A stretch of DNA of 9,565 nt from Syntrophorhabdaceae bacterium PtaU1.Bin034. Its GTDB lineage: Bacteria > Desulfobacterota_G > Syntrophorhabdia > Syntrophorhabdales > WCHB1-27. Below, piece after piece: positions 1-5,821 of this stretch. The notes below the pieces were generated by a model, which had not been told where the DNA came from, made no database searches, and saw only the letters and a list, made by a program, of their open reading frames with translations. The stretch lies in the NCBI GenBank assembly GCA_002067405.1, contig MVRP01000161.1, positions 1 to 9,565 on the forward strand. Direction: 5' to 3'. A program made the position numbers and the translations under genes. Numbering within the stretch: the stretch's first letter is position 1; each line of letters starts with the position of its first letter.

Positions 1-1
1 G

Positions 2-961
2 GAGAAGCTGAAAACCGTAGACGGGGTAATATCGGCCTCACCCTTTATTACGTTCCAGGCCATGGCCCAGGGGCGGAGCCGCCTTTCCGGGGTGGTGGTA
101 AAGGGGCTCGAGCCAAAAGACGCCAAATTCATGGGGCGTCTCATCAAAGAAGGCAGTATCGATTCGCTCGGCACAAACGGCAGCATTCTCCTCGGCAAGG
201 AACTGGCGAAGGAACTGGGCCTTCTACCCGGAGACATGTTTACCCTGATCGTCCCTTTTGGCGGTTTTTCGCCTGCCGGGGCTGTTCCTGAAACGGTCAA
301 GGTGAGAGTCGGCGGCATTTTCGAGACCGGCATGTATGAGATAGATAACCTGTTGACCGTAATGCCTCTCGCCGATGCAGAATCGATTGTCGGGGCAGGC
401 GTAAGCGGGATTGAGGTGAAGCTGAAGGACGTCTACAGTGCCAACGAGGTACGGAACCGCATCACAAGGCAGCTCGGTCCGGGCTATTTCGGAAGGACAT
501 GGATCGAGATGAATAAGAACCTCTTCTCGGCGCTTAAACTTGAGAAGATCGTCATGTTCATCATATTGGCGCTGATTATTCTTGTTGCAAGCTTCAATAT
601 CATAAGCTCCCTCGTCATGACCGTAATGGAGAAGAAGAAGGATATTGCGATCCTGAAGGCGATGGGAGCGACAAACAGAAGTATCATGCGGGTCTTTGTG
701 GCTGAAGGCCTCACCATCGGCGTTTTCGGGGCGCTGCTCGGAACCCTTGTCGGCTATACCCTCCTTGAGATACAAAGACGGTACGAGATCGTCAAGTTAT
801 CCGGCGATGTTTATTATATTACAACCCTGCCCATGAAAATCAGCCTCCTCGATGTCTTTTTTATTGCCGCGATTACCATCCTTCTCTGCCTCCTTTCGAC
901 ACTTTATCCCTCTTTTAAGGCCTCCAAGATCGATCCCGTGGAGACATTGAGATATGAATAA
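2..961 (+). CDS. lolC: LolC/LolE-family lipoprotein-releasing ABC transporter permease (5' end outside window)
   Basis: This is the inner-membrane permease of the Lol complex, which pulls mature lipoproteins out of the inner membrane and passes them to the periplasmic carrier LolA. The frame is open from base 2, and residues ahead of the first ATG (base 62) read VISASPFITFQAMAQG, typical of the LolC/E periplasmic domain, so the true start lies upstream and 319 residues are visible. Counting from the ATG at 62, a periplasmic region is followed by three hydrophobic segments near residues 162-187, 217-236 and 263-285, the FtsX-type core. The protein ends in [11 protein letters not shown], a common C-terminus in this family. 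The stop codon overlaps the start of lolD by 8 bp, so the two are probably translationally coupled. LolC and LolE cannot be told apart here; many such bacteria have one LolCE-type permease acting as a homodimer, so the symbol is provisional. Confidence 0.9.
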   Translation, partial: EKLKTVDGVISASPFITFQAMAQGRSRLSGVVVKGLEPKDAKFMGRLIKEGSIDSLGTNGSILLGKELAKELGLLPGDMFTLIVPFGGFSPAGAVPETVKVRVGGIFETGMYEIDNLLTVMPLADAESIVGAGVSGIEVKLKDVYSANEVRNRITRQLGPGYFGRTWIEMNKNLFSALKLEKIVMFIILALIILVASFNIISSLVMTVMEKKKDIAILKAMGATNRSIMRVFVAEGLTIGVFGALLGTLVGYTLLEIQRRYEIVKLSGDVYYITTLPMKISLLDVFFIAAITILLCLLSTLYPSFKASKIDPVETLRYE

Positions 962-1634
962 TCTTATCTCGGTACGGGGGCTGAAGAAAAGTTTCGACAA
1001 GGACGGGACCAAGGTTCATATCCTGAAAGGGATAGATCTCGATATCTCGGAAGGAGAGTTTCTCACGGTGATGGGCCCTTCGGGTGCCGGCAAGACAACG
1101 TTCCTCCATATTATCGGCTCTCTTGACAGGCCGACGGCCGGCGAGATCCTTTATAAGGGGAGAAACATAGGATCACACACCGAACAGGAACAAAGCCAGT
1201 TCAGGAACGAAAAAGTTGGTTTTGTCTTCCAGTTCTACCACCTTCTGGGAGATTTTACCGTCCTCGAAAATATCATGATCCCTCTCTGGATCAAGCGGGT
1301 GAAGGCGACTGACGCTAATGCTGCGGCAGAGGAGTTTCTCGAAATCATGGGATTGGTAGACAGAAGAGACCATAAACCCGGTGAGCTGTCCGGAGGTGAG
1401 CAGCAGAGGGTGGCGATAGCGCGGGCGCTTATAAACCGGCCGGAGCTGATCCTGGCGGACGAACCAACGGGAAACCTCGACAGAAGAACCGGCAGGGAAG
1501 TATTGGACTACATACTGTCAGTACAGCGAAAAATAGGCGCCGCCCTTGTCCTGGTAACCCACGACCCGGAGATCGGCATGGCCGGAAGCACAAAACTCAC
1601 CATGGTGGACGGGGAATTGTTCTCGGCCGAATAG
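954..1634 (+). CDS. lolD: Lipoprotein-releasing system ATP-binding protein LolD
   Basis: This is the cytoplasmic ATPase that powers lipoprotein release by the LolC/E permease encoded just upstream. At 226 residues it has normal LolD length. Visible ABC motifs are Walker [10 protein letters not shown] (41-49), a Q-loop glutamine near residue 93 in VFQFYHLL, signature [15 protein letters not shown] (145-159), Walker [13 protein letters not shown] (165-176, catalytic Glu170) and the H-loop VTHD (His203). The start ATG lies inside the last codons of the permease gene. MacB and FtsE ATPases share these motifs, but pairing with a LolC/E permease and the FQFYHLL segment favour LolD. The gene is followed after 13 bp by the end of a convergent gene, and I see no hairpin with a T-run between them. 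Confidence 0.93.
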   Translation: MNNLISVRGLKKSFDKDGTKVHILKGIDLDISEGEFLTVMGPSGAGKTTFLHIIGSLDRPTAGEILYKGRNIGSHTEQEQSQFRNEKVGFVFQFYHLLGDFTVLENIMIPLWIKRVKATDANAAAEEFLEIMGLVDRRDHKPGELSGGEQQRVAIARALINRPELILADEPTGNLDRRTGREVLDYILSVQRKIGAALVLVTHDPEIGMAGSTKLTMVDGELFSAE

Positions 1635-1647
1635 GGGGAAATAGCAG

Positions 1648-2382
1648 CTATGGTCCAGATTCGGACACTGCGGCAATGTGTTCTGTTGAGAGGGGCAGGG
1701 GGTCGGCCAGACGCGATCCCTGCAAGTTCGGCAACACCGAAAAGTCTCTCCATCTGTTCCTGACGATCTCTTCGCGATCTCTTTCTTTCAAGCTGCTTGA
1801 TCTGTTGAGCGGCATCAGTCCGGGAACTATGTAGAGTGTCACCGGTGTCATGAGATGCCTGAAGCCCCACGAATGATCGTGAGAAAAGATGAAGGCGTGA
1901 CAAATCTCGTGCAGCAGAATCTGGACCGACATTCTTCTGATGACGATGAACCGCCGGTACGTGTCGTCGATCACCCCCTCCCAGGTTCCGATGAGCATAT
2001 ATTGAAGAAGATCGAACGTGCTGAAGTGCTGAAAGGCGACTGCAATGTCAAAAGGCTTGTTGTGTTTCCCCATTATTTGAGCCACCTGATTTAATGTTCC
2101 CACCCTGTCATAGGATTGCCACTCAACCAACTTCCATTCCACGACTTTGAGACTAATATCGACCTGAGCACGAAGCTCCCTGGACGCTTTTTCAACCAGC
2201 TCTGTCATCGCGGCCTTCTTTTCAGGACTGTCAGCCAGGATGACCAGCCGTAGTTCTCTGGCAGGCGCGGTTGCATGTTCAAGATTCGCGGGAGAAAGCG
2301 GACGAGGTAAGATGTTTGGGGTCGAGCACGCGGTAATGAACAGGCAGAGAAAAAGGCCGAGGCCGAAACAATAGGATCGCAA
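1648..2382 (-). CDS. Lipoprotein with metzincin-like zinc metalloprotease motif
   Basis: A 244-residue predicted lipoprotein. It starts at a TTG, preceded by the ribosome binding site GAGGCGG (2390-2396) with 7 nt spacing. This start is preferred because it yields a complete signal peptide ending in lipobox ITAC, with Cys19 as the lipidated residue. Ser20 at +2 is not an Asp retention signal, so outer-membrane sorting is expected. The core carries HEICHAFIFSH (His158, Glu159, His162, His168), which matches the HExxHxxxxxH zinc spacing of metzincins except that Ile replaces the usual Gly. It is followed ten residues after His168 by a candidate Met-turn, HLMTP (Met178). A hydrophilic region at 41-110 precedes the catalytic part, and the tail after about 190 is basic then Pro-rich. 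Protease activity is inferred from the motif; substrate and family are unknown. The gene is convergent with lolD and divergent from the Gly/Ala-rich gene. Confidence 0.75.
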   Translation of the reverse strand: MRSYCFGLGLFLCLFITACSTPNILPRPLSPANLEHATAPARELRLVILADSPEKKAAMTELVEKASRELRAQVDISLKVVEWKLVEWQSYDRVGTLNQVAQIMGKHNKPFDIAVAFQHFSTFDLLQYMLIGTWEGVIDDTYRRFIVIRRMSVQILLHEICHAFIFSHDHSWGFRHLMTPVTLYIVPGLMPLNRSSSLKERDREEIVRNRWRDFSVLPNLQGSRLADPLPLSTEHIAAVSESGP

Positions 2383-2389
2383 GTATATA

Positions 2390-2396
2390 CCGCCTC
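2390..2396 (-). promoter_or_regulatory. Ribosome binding site supporting the TTG start of the lipoprotein gene
   Basis: On the minus strand the sequence reads GAGGCGG, then 7 nt (TATATAC), then TTG. This is a good Shine-Dalgarno match at normal spacing. It supports the TTG start over the next in-frame Met (residue 59), which would remove the whole signal peptide and lipobox. Confidence 0.6.
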
Positions 2397-2576
2397 AAAG
2401 GTTGATCCCTATTTGTCCCTTGGCCCCTTTAATAGTAGCATGGGTACGGAAGCGGGGGGTGTCAAGAGGGGCGTTAACAAGTGTCCGGTAGGCGTTCCTG
2501 AAAAGGGACTTCTTCTTTGAAGTTTGCATTTTTGGACGCGCGAAAGACCTTTCATCACGTTTTTAAAAGAAAACGC

Positions 2577-2605
2577 TTGACTCTTCCTTCGCATTGTGCA
2601 AAATT
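2577..2605 (+). promoter_or_regulatory. Candidate sigma70-type promoter of the Gly/Ala-rich gene
   Basis: TTGACT (2577-2582) is a 5/6 match to the -35 consensus. A 17-nt spacer leads to AAAATT (2600-2605), only a 3/6 match to the -10. The predicted leader would be about 45 nt. Support rests mostly on the -35 box and the position in front of a well-spaced ribosome binding site. Confidence 0.3.
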
Positions 2606-2656
2606 AGCATTGCGACGCATCATTGTCGGTCGTAAACGTCATTGTAGGGAGGTACC

Positions 2657-2989
2657 ATGAGCAGATTTGTTAGTTGTGTACTAGTTTTACTTGTATTATT
2701 CGTGGTTCCGTTCCAGCTCCTTGCTGCAGAATCAGGAGAAGCCGGTGCAGCAGGCGGTGCTGGTGCCGCTGGTGGTGAAGCCGGTGCAGCAGGTGCAGCA
2801 GGCGGAGCTGGCGGAGCAGGGGCAGCCGGTGCAGCCGGTGGCGCCGGTGCAGCAGCCGGAATTAGTGGAGGAACTATGGCTTTGGGAGCCGTTGCCGGTG
2901 CAGCAGCGATAGGCGGAGTTCTTGCAGCAACCGGCGGCGGAGGAGGATCAAGGTCCACTTCGCAGCACACCACCCAGAAGCATCCCTAA
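2657..2989 (+). CDS. Small secreted Gly/Ala-rich low-complexity protein
   Basis: A 110-residue protein with a clear export signal: SRF, a hydrophobic core CVLVLLVLFVVPF, then LLAA with likely cleavage near residue 23-24. Residues 25-67 are almost entirely Gly and Ala with two Glu. Residues 68-92 form a smoother Gly/Ala/Val/Ile segment that could insert in a membrane or pack as a glycine zipper. The end is a polar tail rich in Gly, Ser, Thr, Gln and His. A strong Shine-Dalgarno AGGGAGG (2646-2652) lies 4 nt before the ATG, which is why this frame is chosen over the overlapping Pro/Ala-rich reverse frame and another forward frame. The AATGGG tail vaguely recalls YjbE, a small exported protein of exopolysaccharide loci, but that resemblance is from memory and weak. 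Function is unknown. The gene looks monocistronic, with a long inverted repeat just past the stop. Confidence 0.7.
   Translation: MSRFVSCVLVLLVLFVVPFQLLAAESGEAGAAGGAGAAGGEAGAAGAAGGAGGAGAAGAAGGAGAAAGISGGTMALGAVAGAAAIGGVLAATGGGGGSRSTSQHTTQKHP
2741..2906 (+). repeat. Dispersed 11-mer repeat inside the Gly/Ala-rich gene
   Basis: The 11-mer GCCGGTGCAGC occurs five times, starting at 2741, 2780, 2825, 2843 and 2894. Each copy encodes Ala-Gly-Ala-Ala in the reading frame. The first two copies extend identically to 14 bases. Spacing is uneven (39, 45, 18 and 51 bases, all multiples of three), so copy number can change without breaking the frame. This looks like expansion of a coding repeat. Confidence 0.8.
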
Positions 2990-3002
2990 TATCTAGCCGT
3001 GG

Positions 3003-3041
3003 GGTGACTGAGGAAAGAGAAACAATCTTTCCTCAGTCACC
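3003..3041. repeat. Perfect 16-bp inverted repeat (stem-loop) after the Gly/Ala-rich gene
   Basis: Bases 3003-3018 (starting GGTGACTG) are the exact reverse complement of 3026-3041, with a 7-nt loop GAAACAA. The stem begins 13 bp after the stop codon. Neither strand shows a T-run after the stem, so it is not a textbook intrinsic terminator. It could still end transcription weakly or protect the 3' end of the short mRNA. Confidence 0.75.
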
Positions 3042-3152
3042 ACTGGAACAAGAGCTTTCATTTCTCAACACTATATTTCTATCTTTAACATACCAATGAA
3101 AGTTTAACGTACTAATATCGTTTGAAGTCAAATCCGTTCCTCCGAAAGATCC

Positions 3153-3166
3153 CGAGTGATCACTCG
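3153..3166. promoter_or_regulatory. 14-bp perfect palindrome, candidate operator upstream of the HPF-cold-shock gene
   Basis: CGAGTGATCACTCG is a perfect palindrome with no loop. It ends 21 bp before the -35 box of the promoter at 3188. That position fits a dimeric activator or an upstream operator. No regulator is recognised from the sequence. Confidence 0.35.
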
Positions 3167-3187
3167 AAAACCGAAAAATAGCACCTA

Positions 3188-3216
3188 TTGACGTCAGGGT
3201 AGGCGTGACCTATATT
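3188..3216 (+). promoter_or_regulatory. Sigma70-type promoter of the HPF-cold-shock gene
   Basis: TTGACG (3188-3193, 5/6 match) and TATATT (3211-3216, 5/6 match) are separated by the ideal 17 nt. Transcription should begin near 3223, giving a leader of about 37 nt that contains the purine-rich ribosome binding site GGGGGAA at 3249-3255. Confidence 0.7.
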
Positions 3217-3259
3217 CCATCAAAGTTCAACGAAGTCTCCATGCAAACGGGGGAAATGT

Positions 3260-3811
3260 ATGAACGTTCCGCTGCAGATCACCTTTCGCCATGTGTCGGG
3301 CTCGCCCCAAGTGGAAGCGAGGATTCGCGAGCGGGCTGCGAAGCTCGACCAGATGTACAGCCAAGTCATGACCGGCCGCGTAGTAGTAGACTTGCCCCAA
3401 AACCGGCGTCGCAAGGGAAAGATATTTCAGGTGCGGGTTGATATTACCGTGCCGGGCCGTGAGTTGGTGGTAAACCGGGAGCCCTTGATGAATCACGCCC
3501 ATGAGGATGTGTATGTTGCCATTGAGGACGCATTTGACGCGATGGAGCGAAAGCTGAAAGAGTATGCCCGGGAAGTAAGGGGTGAAGTAAAGAGGGATAT
3601 GGTGCCAGAACGGGGAAGAGTCAATACGCTATTTTCTGAAGAAGGTTACGGCTTTATACTGACAAGGGATAGTCGGGACATTTACTTTCACAGGAACAGC
3701 GTGCTCAACGGGGGCTTTGAGCGACTTCGGGTTGGGACTGAAGTTCGTTTTTCCGAGGAACAGGGGGAGGAAGGCCCGCAGGCGAGCACGGTGGAAATAG
3801 CAGGTGCCTGA
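3260..3811 (+). CDS. HPF/RaiA-family ribosome hibernation factor fused to a cold-shock domain
   Basis: A 183-residue two-domain protein. Residues about 3-105 match the HPF/RaiA (sigma54 modulation, S30AE) fold: an opening beta strand LQITFRHV, then RIRERAAKLDQMY, and the end signature HEDVYVAIEDAFDAMERKL (81-99). Residues about 118-181 form a cold-shock domain with GRVNTLFSEEGYGFI (RNP1-like GYGFI, 129-133) and DIYFH (RNP2-like, 140-144). HPF proteins bind the 30S decoding region and silence idle ribosomes; the cold-shock domain probably adds single-stranded RNA binding. The start ATG has GGGGGAA upstream and a good promoter, so the gene is likely monocistronic. It ends 6 bp from the end of the convergent DUF3786 gene. 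The usual long-HPF dimerisation domain is absent; the cold-shock domain takes its place. Confidence 0.88.
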   Translation: MNVPLQITFRHVSGSPQVEARIRERAAKLDQMYSQVMTGRVVVDLPQNRRRKGKIFQVRVDITVPGRELVVNREPLMNHAHEDVYVAIEDAFDAMERKLKEYAREVRGEVKRDMVPERGRVNTLFSEEGYGFILTRDSRDIYFHRNSVLNGGFERLRVGTEVRFSEEQGEEGPQASTVEIAGA

Positions 3812-3817
3812 CTCTCT

Positions 3818-4459
3818 TTACTGCTCGATATATTCCTTCCTTGCCTGCTTTATTATTCTTGTTGCAGCCATTTTTGACACAACCGTTATGTCTTCGAGAG
3901 GCAGGTAGGTATGGACGGATTGGTCAAAAAGCACCTTCAGCGAAGGAGGGAAGTCTTGATCCCCTTCCCAGAGAATGAACGTGATAGGTACCCGTGGTAA
4001 GGCCCGGAGGGTAAAAGAGGCGTTCCCATACTCCTCCTCCTTTCCTCCGAGGGCCTTTCCTGCTTCGATGAAAACGTCTCTCCCATAGCCGAACGCCTTC
4101 AGCAAAGGCTTCACCACCCGCCTTTCAAATACAGGCAGATAGGAACGGCAGCCAGGAATATCCTCGTACTGGATAAGGCTTCCGCCTGTCTGTTGACCCG
4201 AAGCGTTGAGGACATAGTGGAGGATCACAATTTTCATGGCGAGGTTGATGTTCGATGCCCTGGAACTGATGAATATGAAGGCCGGAGCAACCACTTCGAT
4301 GGTCTCATTGAAAAAGGGTACAGAAAAATGATACGCCTCGCCTTCTTTTCGGAAATCCAGTCCCGCCTTGGACAGACGCTCTTCCATATTCCGGCCGGCC
4401 AATTGGTTGCACGCAATTTCAAAGGTCTTGCGATAGGTTTTTTGCCTTACGAGTTCCAC
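3818..4459 (-). CDS. DUF3786-domain protein
   Basis: A 213-residue soluble protein resembling DUF3786, a family of unknown function that I associate with anaerobic bacteria. Typical features are an N-terminal helix-rich part, a central ASNINLAMKIVILHYVLNASG followed by GSLIQYEDIPG, and near the C-terminus the pattern LPRVPITFILWEGDQDFPPSLKVLFDQSVHTYLPLED (about residues 153-189). There is no signal peptide or membrane segment. The start is GTG, inside the last codons of rpe (13-bp overlap), with no strong Shine-Dalgarno. It was kept because residues before the next Met (25) look like part of the domain, and the overlap suggests translation coupled to rpe. It is the last gene of the operon. 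The family call is from pattern memory, not a search. Confidence 0.72.
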   Translation of the reverse strand: MELVRQKTYRKTFEIACNQLAGRNMEERLSKAGLDFRKEGEAYHFSVPFFNETIEVVAPAFIFISSRASNINLAMKIVILHYVLNASGQQTGGSLIQYEDIPGCRSYLPVFERRVVKPLLKAFGYGRDVFIEAGKALGGKEEEYGNASFTLRALPRVPITFILWEGDQDFPPSLKVLFDQSVHTYLPLEDITVVSKMAATRIIKQARKEYIEQ

Positions 4460-5115
4460 TTCTGCAACCGTTTTTTGATGTCGGCTATTTTTCGGCCGTA
4501 ATCACCGCTCAGGAATATCTCGGTGCCCATAACAAGGATAGTGGCTCCGGCCTCCGCAACCATTTCCGCATTTTCAGCCTTGACGCCCCCGTCAACCTCA
4601 AGCTCCGCAGGACTTCCGGCCCTGTCGAGCATTTGCCTCGCACGCGCTATTTTTCTTGTCATTGACGGAATATAGGCCTGCCCTCCGAATCCCGGGTTTA
4701 CCGTCATTATGAGAAGGAGATCAATTCGGGAGATTACTTCTTCGACTGCACTCAGGGGGGTGCCGGGATTTAGCGCGAAGCCTACCTTTTTTCCGTGGGA
4801 TTTTATCAAGTCGATGGTCCTGAAATGGTGGTAGCCTGTTTCTGCATGTACGGTGATGATGTCGCTGCCTGCGTCGGCAAAGGCATCAACAAAGGTGTCG
4901 GCGTTCTCGATCATAAGATGAACATCGAGGGGCAAAGTCGTGATCCGGCGAATTGCTTTCACGATCATAGGCCCGATGGTAAGGTTCGGGACAAAATGGC
5001 CGTCCATTATATCGACATGTATAAGGTCCGCTCCTGCGGCTTCAACGTCCCTTATCTCTTCTTCGAGTCTGAGGAAATTCGCTGAAAGGATCGAAGGGGC
5101 TATGGAAATCGTCAT
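4447..5115 (-). CDS. rpe: Ribulose-phosphate 3-epimerase
   Basis: This cytoplasmic enzyme interconverts D-ribulose 5-phosphate and D-xylulose 5-phosphate in the pentose phosphate pathway. The 222-residue length is normal for the family. Family motifs are complete: SIAPSILSANF (4-14), HVDIMDGHFVPN (33-44), LDVHLMI (63-69), ALNPGTP (114-120), MTVNPGFGGQ (137-146) and EVDGGV (173-178). Predicted metal ligands and catalytic acids are His33, Asp35, His66 and Asp175. The phosphate-binding segment near 187-201 reads GATILVMGTEIF, with Gly-Thr where Gly-Ser is common, a conservative change. The ATG has Shine-Dalgarno GGAGG (5121-5125), which lies inside the last codons of the PASTA gene. Only 1 nt separates that gene's TGA from this ATG, so coupled translation is likely. 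Confidence 0.96.
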   Translation of the reverse strand: MTISIAPSILSANFLRLEEEIRDVEAAGADLIHVDIMDGHFVPNLTIGPMIVKAIRRITTLPLDVHLMIENADTFVDAFADAGSDIITVHAETGYHHFRTIDLIKSHGKKVGFALNPGTPLSAVEEVISRIDLLLIMTVNPGFGGQAYIPSMTRKIARARQMLDRAGSPAELEVDGGVKAENAEMVAEAGATILVMGTEIFLSGDYGRKIADIKKRLQKWNS

Positions 5116-5116
5116 C

Positions 5117-5821
5117 TCAACCTCCGCTGATTGTTTGCAGTTCGAGCACCTGGCCTTCGTTGAAGATCGTCATAGGTAGGATGCTGCTTTTGACCGTTAT
5201 ATTGCCCGTCCCGTCCTGGTTGTATATGGGCGTTATCGAATAATGGATTCGTTTCCGGTCCATCTCCTGTATGCTGGCAGCGCAGTTCGAGCCTGTAATC
5301 TCAGGCATAACATAGAATCTCCTCTCCCGACCGCCCACAACGAACACCATTCCCTCCTCATCAAGGATGTTCTCGCCGCTTCCCGGCGCCTGCGCAAGGA
5401 TTTGTCCGGGAACGTCGCTCGGGACGTATATGATCTTCTTGAGGGCTATCCCTGCCTCCTCCAGGGCCTTTTGTCCCTCTTCTATCGGAAGTCCCACAAA
5501 GAAAGGGATGGTACTCGGTCTCGGTCCGTCGGAAAGTATAACCGAAACCGTCCTCCCCACTTTAACCGGTATTGCTGCGTCCGGCTTCTGAACCAGGACT
5601 CTGTTGTAAGGTATATCCCTCTTCTTCTCATATTTTACAATAAGCAGGGAAAGCCCTTTCTGCTGAACCGTCGTCTTTGCTTCTTCCACATCAAGCCCCG
5701 TAACGTCAGGGCAGAGAACCGTTGAGTCGTCTTTCAGTATGAATCTTATGGACAGAGACGTGGTGCATATAAAGACAACTATGCAGGTAAGGGCGTACAA
5801 CAGGATCCTGAGCCATTTCAT
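5117..5821 (-). CDS. Membrane-anchored PASTA-domain protein without a kinase domain
   Basis: A 234-residue protein with one N-terminal membrane helix (about 5-27), a very short cytoplasmic end and an extracytoplasmic part of PASTA repeats. PASTA 1 spans about 34-98 (CPDVTGLDVEEAKTTVQQKG), PASTA 2 about 103-164 (IPFFVGLPIEEGQKALEEAG), and a degenerate third about 170-232 (MPEITGSNCAASIQEMD). PASTA domains bind muropeptides or cell-wall fragments in Ser/Thr kinases and PBP2x-type enzymes. Here there is no kinase or penicillin-binding domain, so a wall-associated scaffolding or sensing role is inference. Its ATG overlaps the rsmB stop as ATGA, and the gene runs directly into rpe. From memory, an rsmB-PASTA-rpe order also occurs in Geobacter-like bacteria. 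Confidence 0.85.
   Translation of the reverse strand: MKWLRILLYALTCIVVFICTTSLSIRFILKDDSTVLCPDVTGLDVEEAKTTVQQKGLSLLIVKYEKKRDIPYNRVLVQKPDAAIPVKVGRTVSVILSDGPRPSTIPFFVGLPIEEGQKALEEAGIALKKIIYVPSDVPGQILAQAPGSGENILDEEGMVFVVGGRERRFYVMPEITGSNCAASIQEMDRKRIHYSITPIYNQDGTGNITVKSSILPMTIFNEGQVLELQTISGG

Noticed and set aside
224..775. Long reverse-strand open frame opposite the LolC/E permease
   Set aside because: The forward frame has clear family sequence and membrane segments; the reverse protein has no recognisable domain and is a shadow.
2432..2465. Promoter for the lipoprotein gene: perfect TTGACA (2460-2465) with TACTAT (2432-2437) on the minus strand
   Set aside because: The spacer is 22 nt, well outside the usual 16-18, and the box at 17 nt spacing is a poor -10. 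The TTGACA may be real but I cannot define the promoter.
2620..2973. Reverse-strand Pro/Ala-rich open frame of 117 codons over the Gly/Ala-rich gene
   Set aside because: It is the mirror of GC-rich Gly/Ala codons. The forward frame has a signal peptide and a strong ribosome binding site; this one has neither.
3003..3041. Calling the 16-bp stem-loop a Rho-independent terminator
   Set aside because: No T-run follows the stem on either strand, so it was kept only as an inverted repeat.
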